NCBI RefSeq assembly: GCF_900162725.1
Contig: NZ_LT799418.1
Coordinates: 3,368,589-3,415,498, forward strand
Source of the DNA: Parabacteroides sp. Marseille-P3160
GTDB lineage: Bacteria > Bacteroidota > Bacteroidia > Bacteroidales > Tannerellaceae
Reading direction: 5' to 3'
Length of the DNA stretch: 46,910 nt
The position numbers and the translations under genes are program-made. Shown here piece after piece: positions 34,505-42,500 of this stretch. Every line of letters begins with the position of its first letter. Position 1 is the first letter of the stretch. The notes under the pieces are model-generated. The model had not been told where the DNA came from, searched no databases, and was given only the letters and a program-made list of their open reading frames with translations.

Positions 34505-35173
34505 TTATTTAATCCTGTCTTTCGAATGTGAAGATTTGTATTTATTCCGCATGATTTCGAATATTCCCGGTAAAATAGAGATAAAAATGATGGCGAATAT
34601 AAGTATTTCAAGGTGCTTTTGCACAAATTCCATCCCACCGAAGAAATAACCGGCATAGGTAAATAACAGCACCCAAACCATTCCGCCGACAATATTGAAC
34701 GCAGCGAAATGATGGTAAGTCATGTGCCCCATTCCTGCGACAAAGGGCGCAAATGTACGGATGACCGGAATAAAGCGGGCCAGTATAATTGTCTTTCCTC
34801 CATGCTTTTCATAAAAGTGATGCGTTTTCTCCAGATAACTTTGCTTGAATATTTTTGAATTGGGGTTACTGAACAGCTTCTCCCCGAAGAACCTCCCTAT
34901 CATATAGTTGGATGCATCCCCAAGAATAGCGGCGATCATCAGGAAGAGAACGATCAGGTGCACATTAATGTCATTGCCCGGCAAGGAAGCCAGTGCGCCG
35001 GCGACAAACAGTAGTGAGTCTCCCGGCAGGAAAGGCGTGACAACCAGCCCCGTTTCACAAAAGATGATAATAAAAAGGATTGCATAAACCCAGACTCCAT
35101 AAAGGGAAATCAATTCAGCCAGATGTACATCGATATGCAGTACGAAATCAATCAGAAAATTAATAAATTCCAT
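34505..35173 (-). CDS. DedA-family inner-membrane protein
   Basis: 222 residues. DedA proteins are thought to move phospholipids or lipid carriers such as undecaprenyl phosphate across the inner membrane. Family marks: [20 protein letters not shown] with the E and the F-x-P-G-D element, [14 protein letters not shown] with the G-x-x-x-x-Y-x-x-G pattern, and [20 protein letters not shown] with the conserved R-F-x-P-x-x-R. About five hydrophobic segments are present. It has its own promoter and is separated from the sigma operon by 166 bases. Confidence 0.93.
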   Translation of the reverse strand: MEFINFLIDFVLHIDVHLAELISLYGVWVYAILFIIIFCETGLVVTPFLPGDSLLFVAGALASLPGNDINVHLIVLFLMIAAILGDASNYMIGRFFGEKLFSNPNSKIFKQSYLEKTHHFYEKHGGKTIILARFIPVIRTFAPFVAGMGHMTYHHFAAFNIVGGMVWVLLFTYAGYFFGGMEFVQKHLEILIFAIIFISILPGIFEIMRNKYKSSHSKDRIK

Positions 35174-35195
35174 TCCATTATTTTTTTATCCGCCG

Positions 35196-35203
35196 CAAAG
35201 ATA
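35196..35203 (-). promoter_or_regulatory. -7 box of the DedA gene
   Basis: On the minus strand TATCTTTG, 23 bases before the start codon. A TTTG at 35220-35223 lies 16 bases further upstream, slightly close for a -33 element. Confidence 0.6.
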
Positions 35204-35230
35204 AAAGAAATAGTAAGCACAAAAGTCCAA

Positions 35231-35265
35231 TTAATTATTAATTGTTAATTATTAATTATTAATTC
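35231..35265 (+). repeat. Five tandem copies of a 7-bp AT repeat
   Basis: TTAATTA, TTAATTG, TTAATTA, TTAATTA, TTAATTC follow one another without a gap. The array lies just upstream of the DedA promoter as read on the minus strand. Confidence 0.8.
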
Positions 35266-35334
35266 TCTACCTGTCAAGACACGCAGGAAATTGCCGGATG
35301 ATGCCTGAGCCGGCCTGTCCCGGGTAAATCCAAT

Positions 35335-35444
35335 CAGGTGTTTGACGGCAATAAAACAGGTGTTTGACGGCTATGAAACACCTGTTTGACAGCTATGAAA
35401 CACCTGTTTGACGGCTGTAAAACACCTGTTTGACAACCGTCAAA
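35335..35444 (+). repeat. Five tandem copies of a 22-bp repeat
   Basis: Units begin at 35335, 35357, 35379, 35401 and 35423. Each has a six-base head, then TTTGACRGC (diverged in the last unit), then TATRAAA or similar. The first two heads are CAGGTG and the last three CACCTG, its reverse complement. The final unit ends TTTGAC-AACC-GTCAAA, an inverted repeat. There are no spacers, so this is not a CRISPR array. The block lies between the DedA and glnS genes and contains no reading frame. Confidence 0.85.
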
Positions 35445-35490
35445 CACTCAATTGCGTGTAGTTTAATGATTTTAGTTGACTACATCTTCT

Positions 35491-35506
35491 CTAACTTGTA
35501 AGTTAG
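35491..35506 (+). repeat. 16-bp inverted repeat upstream of glnS
   Basis: CTAACTT, GT, AAGTTAG: two 7-base arms with a 2-base centre. With so short a loop it is more likely a protein-binding site than a hairpin. It stands about 120 bases before the glnS -7 box. Confidence 0.5.
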
Positions 35507-35625
35507 GTTGATTTGTTTATTACTTAGTTATAAATCACGTTAACTCGTTTTGAACAAAAGACAGCTGGCAAATGATTGCCTCTTAAATTTATAAACAGGA
35601 TATAGGCAATCAGAAAGAAATAAAG

Positions 35626-35633
35626 TAACTTTG
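35626..35633 (+). promoter_or_regulatory. -7 box of glnS
   Basis: TAACTTTG matches TAnnTTTG, 33 bases before the ATG at 35667. It overlaps a possible upstream TTG start at 35631 and so excludes it. Confidence 0.6.
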
Positions 35634-35666
35634 CACGTTGAATACGATACAATAAACGATACAGCT

Positions 35667-37367
35667 ATGGCCGAACAAACAAATGCGGAAGAGGCAAAGA
35701 AAAGTCTGAATTTCATAGAGCAAATAGTCGAGAATGATTTAGCCGAAGGAAAAAACGGAGGACGGATACAAACCCGCTTCCCCCCGGAACCAAACGGCTA
35801 CCTGCATATCGGGCATGCAAAGGCCATTTGCCTGGACTTCGGAATTGCCAAACGCTATAATGGCATCTGTAATTTGCGTTTCGACGACACGAACCCGGTG
35901 AAGGAGGATGTGGAATATGTAGACTCCATCAAGGAGGATATACAATGGTTGGGCTTCCAATGGAAAGACATCTACTACGCCTCCGACTATTTCCAGCAAC
36001 TTTTCGACTTTGCCATTCGTCTCATCAAGCAAGGCCATGCGTATGTAGACGAACAGAGCTCGGAAGTCATTGCCCAGCAGAAAGGCACGCCGACACAACC
36101 GGGAGTAGAAAGCCCTTACCGGAACCGCCCGGCGGAAGAAAGCCTGGATTTATTTCTGCGGATGAACCAGGGAGAGTTTGAAGAAGGAAGCATGACGCTT
36201 CGCGCCAAGATAGACATGGCATCTTCCAACATGCATTTCCGCGATCCGATTATCTACCGGATCATCAAACATCCGCACCATCGGACGGGTACGACTTGGA
36301 AGGTATATCCCATGTATGACTTCGCCCACGGACAAAGCGATTATTTCGAAGGAGTCACCCATTCCCTCTGCACCTTGGAATTTGAAGTGCACCGCCCGCT
36401 ATACGATTATTTCATCGACCTGCTGATGACGGATGACGGCTACCGCCCGCGACAAACGGAGTTCAACCGCCTGAATCTGACCTATACGATGATGAGCAAG
36501 CGGAAATTACTTCAACTGGTAAAAGAACGGCTGGTTGCCGGCTGGGACGATCCGCGAATGCCGACCCTTTGCGGTTACCGCCGCCGCGGTTTCACTCCCC
36601 AATCGATCCGGAACTTCATCGATAGGATCGGCTATACCAAATACGATGGAATCATCGATGTCGCCCTCCTGGAACACAGCGTGCGCGAGGATCTGAACGA
36701 AACCGCCAAACGGGTGTCGGCTGTGCTGAATCCGGTGAAGCTCCTCATCACTAATTATCCCGAAGGAAAGACCGAGCAACTGGAAGCCGTCAACAACCCC
36801 GAAAGACCGGAAGACGGCGTGCATGAAATTACTTTTTCCCGGGAATTGTATATCGAACAGGAAGATTTCATGGAAGACGCTCCGAAAAAATATTACCGGC
36901 TGACGCCCGGCCAGGAGGTCCGCCTGAAAAGCGCCTATATTATAAAATGTACCGGCTGCAAGAAAGCGGCAGACGGGACGATCGAAGAGGTATACGCCGA
37001 ATACCTGCCGGAAACCAAAAGCGGCCTGCCGGACAGCAGCCGGAAGGTGAAAAGCACAATCCACTGGGTATCGGTTGCGCATAGCCTGCCGGCAGAAATC
37101 CGTCTTTACGACCGCCTGTTCCTCGCGGAGAATCCGGCGGAAGAAAAGGACAAGGAGCTAAAGGATTTACTGAATCCCGATTCGCTCAAGGTTTTGGCGA
37201 ACTGCCGGGTGGAAGCGGAACTGGCCGAGGCAAAGCCTTACGATCATTTCCAATTTCAACGCATCGGCTATTTCAATCTGGATCCGGACAGTAAAGACGG
37301 CCGGTTGATATTTAACCGTACCGTGTCGCTGAAGGATACATGGAATAAGATAAAAGACAAAGTATAA
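35667..37367 (+). CDS. glnS: Glutamine-tRNA ligase
   Basis: 566 residues from the ATG at 35667. It charges tRNA-Gln with glutamine directly. Class I motifs: RFPPEPNGYLHIGHAKAI near residue 40 and MMSKRKL near residue 275. Motifs that separate GlnRS from GluRS are visible, such as RFDDTNPVKEDVEYVDSIKE and SDYFQQLFDFAIRLI. Two beta-barrel anticodon domains fill the C-terminal half (YYRLTPGQEVRLKSAYIIKC; STIHWVSVAHSLPAEIRLYD). The start downstream of the promoter box removes 12 residues that a TTG start would add. The TPR gene follows after 29 bases. Confidence 0.97.
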   Translation: MAEQTNAEEAKKSLNFIEQIVENDLAEGKNGGRIQTRFPPEPNGYLHIGHAKAICLDFGIAKRYNGICNLRFDDTNPVKEDVEYVDSIKEDIQWLGFQWKDIYYASDYFQQLFDFAIRLIKQGHAYVDEQSSEVIAQQKGTPTQPGVESPYRNRPAEESLDLFLRMNQGEFEEGSMTLRAKIDMASSNMHFRDPIIYRIIKHPHHRTGTTWKVYPMYDFAHGQSDYFEGVTHSLCTLEFEVHRPLYDYFIDLLMTDDGYRPRQTEFNRLNLTYTMMSKRKLLQLVKERLVAGWDDPRMPTLCGYRRRGFTPQSIRNFIDRIGYTKYDGIIDVALLEHSVREDLNETAKRVSAVLNPVKLLITNYPEGKTEQLEAVNNPERPEDGVHEITFSRELYIEQEDFMEDAPKKYYRLTPGQEVRLKSAYIIKCTGCKKAADGTIEEVYAEYLPETKSGLPDSSRKVKSTIHWVSVAHSLPAEIRLYDRLFLAENPAEEKDKELKDLLNPDSLKVLANCRVEAELAEAKPYDHFQFQRIGYFNLDPDSKDGRLIFNRTVSLKDTWNKIKDKV

Positions 37368-37396
37368 ATAAAAACAGCAGGAATGCTGTGCGTTTC

Positions 37397-38851
37397 ATGA
37401 AGAAAGAAATCAATTCAGTATTGTATCAACGTTTCCTGGATGCTTTGGCAGATGGGAAGGAAGCCTATTTTGACGCCGATGAAGTAGATGAACTGATGAG
37501 CGAACTGGAAGAGGCCAGCAACTTTACCTACTATGAAGATATTCTGGAACTCGGACTGAAACTACATCCCGACAATCTGGATTTACAGGTAAGGAAATGC
37601 CATATCCTGGTATGGAATCAGACTTACGACCAAGCGTTGGAATTGATTGACAGCCTGTCCGAAACCGACCATGAAGAGCTGGACATGCTACGGATGGAAT
37701 GTTATGCTTACTTGAAACGGTACGATGACCTGTTCGGCTATCTCGACTTACTGATTGAAAAGAAGGTCGACTATCTGGAACGTATTTTTGAGAGCATATC
37801 ACCCATGTTGGGCAATTGGGATAAAAGAGCCTTTTCTTATATGGAGATAGGACTGGAACTTTTCCCCGATAACCAGTTCATAAACGAGGATTTTTGCTAC
37901 AACCTGGAAAATAAAGGGCAGGATACGGAACGGGCGATAAAAATCTGCAACAAGCTGATCGACCTGGATCCATACGAGTATGACTACTGGTTCATGTTGG
38001 GAAGGCTATATTCCGTCTCCCTGCAATACGAGAAGGCGATCGAAGCGTTCGACTTCGCTCTGGCCTGCAATCCATCTTCTTCCCCGGAGGTCCGCCTTCT
38101 GAAGGGGTATTGCCTTTATATGAACGAAAACTACGAGAAAGCGATCGAAGTCTATTCCGAATTACTGAAGGAGGGAGAAGTCAATGAACGTATCTTTCCG
38201 TTTTTAGGGGATTGCTACATCAAAATAGAAAAATACGAGGATGCCTATGTCATGTTGAAAAAAATCATCGGAAAAAAGAGTTACGACGATGATCCCTCAG
38301 TATTCATCAATATGATTCGTTGCTGTCTTGAAACGGACCGGAAAAATGAAGCAGAGATCCTACTTAAAAAGGCAAACAAGCTTTTCCCCGACAATACGCA
38401 GATTTTGTCTTTACAAGCCTTCCAATATATGAAAAACGGAGAAGACGAATTGGCGGTAAATACAACCGGGAAAGTACTGGATTTACTGAACGACCGGATC
38501 GGGCTGGATAAGGAAAGCAGCCAGACGCTGTATGATACGGCGCAAACCCTCTACCTGAACGGAGAAGCCGAAAAGGCGCTGAAATACTATCTTCAGATAT
38601 TGAAGGCAGAGCCGAATATGCCATACCTGCACCTGAACATTGCATTGGCCTACCTGTTTTTAGGTGATATGGAACAGTTTCACAAACACTATAAATCCAC
38701 TAGTGAAGAAGAGATCATTTCTTTCCTGAACCAGCAGAAATATGATGTGACCTTCAACCGGATCAAGCTGTCCGAATATGCTTTCAGTAAAAAGATTCCG
38801 TCGGATCAACTAATCCTGGAATATCTGAATAACAAAAATAACTATAATTGA
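37397..38851 (+). CDS. Tetratricopeptide-repeat protein
   Basis: 484 residues, no signal peptide or membrane segment, so probably cytoplasmic. TPR helices run from about residue 55 to 430: NLDLQVRKCHILVWNQTYDQ, YDYWFMLGRLYSVSLQYEKA, VRLLKGYCLYMNENYEKAIE, RIFPFLGDCYIKIEKYEDAY, LYDTAQTLYLNGEAEKALKY, PYLHLNIALAYLFLGDMEQF. The composition is very rich in Asp and Glu. The ATG at 37397 is chosen; a GTG three codons earlier is possible. It probably acts as a protein-binding scaffold, with an unknown partner. It follows glnS closely and is likely co-transcribed. Confidence 0.88.
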   Translation: MKKEINSVLYQRFLDALADGKEAYFDADEVDELMSELEEASNFTYYEDILELGLKLHPDNLDLQVRKCHILVWNQTYDQALELIDSLSETDHEELDMLRMECYAYLKRYDDLFGYLDLLIEKKVDYLERIFESISPMLGNWDKRAFSYMEIGLELFPDNQFINEDFCYNLENKGQDTERAIKICNKLIDLDPYEYDYWFMLGRLYSVSLQYEKAIEAFDFALACNPSSSPEVRLLKGYCLYMNENYEKAIEVYSELLKEGEVNERIFPFLGDCYIKIEKYEDAYVMLKKIIGKKSYDDDPSVFINMIRCCLETDRKNEAEILLKKANKLFPDNTQILSLQAFQYMKNGEDELAVNTTGKVLDLLNDRIGLDKESSQTLYDTAQTLYLNGEAEKALKYYLQILKAEPNMPYLHLNIALAYLFLGDMEQFHKHYKSTSEEEIISFLNQQKYDVTFNRIKLSEYAFSKKIPSDQLILEYLNNKNNYN

Positions 38852-38871
38852 AAAAAGGAGAAATAACATTT

Positions 38872-38912
38872 CCGCAAAAAAAGAGATTAATTGACCCGAT
38901 CAATTAATCTCT
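38872..38912 (-). terminator. Terminator of the histone-like gene
   Basis: A perfect 13-base stem, AGAGATTAATTGA (38882-38894) with TCAATTAATCTCT (38900-38912), and a 5-base loop. On the minus strand it continues into a run of T. In the plus direction no T run follows, so it serves the minus-strand gene mainly. Confidence 0.85.
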
Positions 38913-38934
38913 CCTGATCAAATAAAGCATTTCC

Positions 38935-39111
38935 TTACTTTTTTGATTCTTCGATAGATACCTTACGGAATTCCTTCAGTAGTTTTTCAATGCCTAAAGA
39001 AGCTTTTCTGGCGCGAGTACCTGCCGCTTTGTTTCCATTTTCTGCTTGTGCAGCAGCATCTTTTGAAAATTCAGCAATCAGCTGATTTAAGTTGTCCAAT
39101 AAATTTTTCAT
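38935..39111 (-). CDS. Histone H1-like (Hc1-type) small DNA-associated protein
   Basis: 58 residues from the ATG at 39111; the frame extends nine codons further up but only this start fits the family (MKNLLDNLNQLIAEFSKDAA). The sequence contains GNKAAGTRARKASLGIEKLL and ends in a KVSIEESKK tail. Bacteroidota proteins of this kind are placed with chlamydial-type Hc1 histones, although here only about a quarter of the residues are Lys or Arg and no long Lys/Ala tail exists. Probably a nucleoid protein. It has its own promoter box and a strong terminator, a single-gene unit as expected for an abundant product. Confidence 0.82.
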   Translation of the reverse strand: MKNLLDNLNQLIAEFSKDAAAQAENGNKAAGTRARKASLGIEKLLKEFRKVSIEESKK

Positions 39112-39135
39112 AATTTCATTTTTTAAAATTCCTGT

Positions 39136-39143
39136 CAAAGATA
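39136..39143 (-). promoter_or_regulatory. -7 box of the histone-like gene
   Basis: On the minus strand TATCTTTG, a full TAnnTTTG match 25 bases before the start codon. Confidence 0.6.
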
Positions 39144-39518
39144 GGTTCTTTTACGCATATAAACAGCGTCTTGGATGCATTTTTTGAAGATTTTTTATCG
39201 GGAAATAGAGTTTTATACAAAATGGAAGAAAAAAACATATTCAAACATTAAAAATGTCAGTAGAACGGATTATTTTTTTTACTCAAAAAAGAAGACCGCT
39301 TTGATTGGCAGACTTTATCCACAGACAAAAGCAACAAAAAACATTAACAGTAATTAAAAATATACCAATCAAACAATATAAAACAATACAAGGTAAAAAT
39401 ATAATAAATAGATACATTTTTGGCAATATATATTACAGATCGAAACAAATAAGCATATTGACACTAATGAATATCCTATCCAAAGAAAGAGATCAATATC
39501 AATTAGGATTATTTTTCG
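39144..39518. other. AT-rich intergenic region upstream of gltB
   Basis: About 375 bases, strongly AT-rich, between two divergent promoters. Short plus-strand frames occur here but have the Lys/Asn/Ile/Tyr composition of untranslated AT-rich DNA and no relative I recognise. It may hold binding sites for nitrogen control of gltB; apart from the inverted repeat at 39522 I cannot point to one. Confidence 0.5.
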
Positions 39519-39535
39519 TACATTTGTAAACAAAT
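39519..39535 (+). promoter_or_regulatory. -7 box of gltB with overlapping inverted repeat
   Basis: TACATTTG (39519-39526) matches TAnnTTTG. The start point would lie near 39533, with a leader of about 46 bases. ATTTG-TAAA-CAAAT (39522-39535) is an inverted repeat that covers the second half of the -7 box and the start point, a position suited to a repressor. Confidence 0.5.
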
Positions 39536-39578
39536 TGACGTCACAACCAATAAGAAGCAAACATAAAGTCAATAAACA

Positions 39579-42500
39579 ATGAAACCAAATAGCCAAATTC
39601 ACAACACAGGGGGGTTGTATGATCAATCCTACGAACACGATGCATGCGGTGTAGGTATGTTAGTAAACATACATGGGGAAAAATCACATGAAATAGTTGA
39701 GTCAGCATTAAAAGTTTTGGAAAACATGCGACACCGCGGAGCGGAAGGTGCAGACAACAAAACCGGTGATGGCGCAGGTATTCTATTACAAATTCCTCAT
39801 GAATTCATCCTTTTGCAAGGGATTCCGGTTCCTGAAAAAGGAAAATACGGTACAGGCCTTCTCTTTTTACCGAAAGAAGAAAAACAACAGGCAGCGATCC
39901 TAAGCATTCTGATCGAAGAGATCGAAAAGGAAGGATTAAGCCTGATGCATCTGAGGAAGGTTCCGGTAAACTCGGATATCCTTGGAGAAGAGGCGCGAGC
40001 CTGCGAGCCGGATATCAGGCAGATATTCATTACCGGTTGCAATGACCAAAAAGCACTGGAACTCAAATTATATTTAATCCGGAGAGCGATCGAACGGAAA
40101 GTAGCAGCATCCAATCTCGAATCCAAAAACGAGTTTTACGTCTGCTCCCTATCTACCCGCAACATTGTATATAAAGGTATGCTGGAGACAATGCAACTTC
40201 GCTATTATTTTCCGGATTTGACAAATCATTACTTTACATCCGGACTCGCATTGGTGCATTCACGGTTCAGTACGAATACTTTTCCGCGTTGGAGCCTTGC
40301 CCAGCCTTTCCGTTTGCTGGCGCACAACGGGGAAATCAATACGATCCGGGGGAACCGCGGATGGATGGAAGCGCGTGAAAGCGTACTCTCCTCTCCGGCC
40401 ATACCCAACATAGAGGCGGTTTGCCCGATCGTGCAACCGGGCATGAGCGATAGCGCATCCTTGGACAATGTCTTGGAATTTCTCGTAGCTTCCGGCTTGA
40501 GCCTACCTCATGCCATGGCCATGCTGATCCCGGAAAGTTTCAATGACAAGAACCCTATATCGGAAGATTTGAAAGCCTTCTACGAATACCATTCCATCTT
40601 AATGGAACCGTGGGACGGGCCGGCTGCACTTCTGTTCAGCGACGGGAGATATGCCGGAGGTATGCTGGATCGGAACGGGTTACGTCCGGCGCGTTATCTG
40701 ATTACGACCGGAGATATCATGGTCGTGGCATCCGAAGTCGGCGTTATCGATTTTGAAGCCAATGAAATCAAGGAAAAAGGCCGCCTTCAGCCAGGGAAAA
40801 TCATTTTGATCGATACGGAAACCGGCCATATTTTTTACGATGAGGAGCTTAAGAAACAACTGGCGGACGCCAAGCCTTATCGAAACTGGCTGACAAAAAA
40901 CAAAGTGGAATTAGACGAGTTGAAATCCGGACGCAAGGTACCTTCCTCCGCGGAAAAGTTCGAAAACCTGTTACGCCTTTTCAACTATGGGAAGGAAGAT
41001 ATCGAACGCATCATCATTCCGATGTGTACAACCGGAGCAGAGCCTGTCGGTTCTATGGGAAACGACACGCCGTTGGCCGTCCTGTCCTCCGAACCGCAAT
41101 TGCTTTTCAATTATTTCCGACAGCAATTCGCGCAAGTAACTAATCCGCCGATTGATCCGATCCGGGAAGAATTGGTGATGAGCCTGACCGAATACATCGG
41201 TGCGGTCGGCAACAACATCCTGGTGCCGAATGAATCCCATTGCAAAATGGTTCGCTTAAACCATCCGATTTTAAGTAACACACAACTGGATATCCTCTGC
41301 AACATCCGTTATAAAGGGTTCAAATCCGTCAAACTTTCCATGTTATTCGAACCCGAGAAAGGGCGTACCGGCTTGGAAAAAGCGTTGGATCAACTCTGCA
41401 AACAAGCCGAGCAATCGGTAAAAGAAGGAGTAAATTATATCATCCTGAGCGATAAAAATGTCAATGAGAAACTGGCGCCCATCCCATCGCTGCTGGCAGT
41501 CAGTGCCGTTCATCATCATTTGATCTCCGTACAGAAACGGGTACAGACCGCACTCATCGTAGAAACCGGTGAAATGCGCGAAGTGATGCATGCCGCCCTC
41601 TTATTGGGCTACGGGGCCAGCGCACTGAATCCTTATATGGCATTTGCCATACTGGATGATCTGACAAAGAAAAAAGAGATACAGTCCAATTATGAAACGG
41701 CAGAAAAGAATTATATAAAGGCGCTTTGCAAAGGATTGCTTAAAGTCATTAGTAAAATGGGAATCAGTACGATTCGCAGCTACCGGGGAGCCAAACTGTT
41801 TGAAGCGATAGGATTGAGCAAGGAACTCTCGGATCGTTATTTCGGCGGAACGGCCAGTAATATCGGCGGCATCCGCCTGGAAGAAATCGTCTACGATGTC
41901 CAAAGGCTACATTCCGAAGCTTTTGAGCAACCGTTAGGGCATTTGCTTCTGAATAAAGGCATCTACAGTTACCGTCTAGAAGGAGAAAAACATGCCTGGA
42001 ATCCGGAAACGATTTCAACCCTTCAACTGGCAACCCGTTTAGGAAGCTATAAGAAATTCAAAGAATACACTCATTTGATAGATGAAAGGGAGACGCCGAT
42101 TTTCCTTCGGGATTTTCTCACCTTCAAAAATAGGACACCCATCCCAATCGAAAAAGTCGAACCCGCTGAAGCAATCATGAAACGTTTCGTCACGGGTGCG
42201 ATGAGCTTCGGTTCCATCAGTCGGGAAGCGCACGAAACCATGGCAATGGCGATGAATCTGATTCACGGCCGCAGTAATACCGGCGAAGGAGGCGAAGATC
42301 CGGAACGATTCAAAATAAGGGCGGACGGATTGTCCATGCGTTCTGCCATCAAGCAGGTCGCTTCAGGACGTTTCGGCGTAACAACCGAATATCTGGTCAA
42401 CGCAGATGAAATACAAATAAAGATAGCCCAAGGGGCAAAACCCGGGGAAGGCGGACAGTTGCCGGGATTCAAAGTAAACGAAGTCATTGCAAAAACAAGA

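Noticed and set aside
35335-35444. CRISPR array
   Set aside because: The 22-bp units abut each other without spacers and no cas genes are present.
37374-37388. Terminator between glnS and the TPR gene
   Set aside because: The CAGCA/TGCTG hairpin has a 5-base stem and no T run, so read-through is more likely.
39175-39529. Two small plus-strand frames upstream of gltB
   Set aside because: Composition is that of AT-rich noncoding DNA, they overlap each other, and no start signal or family is visible.
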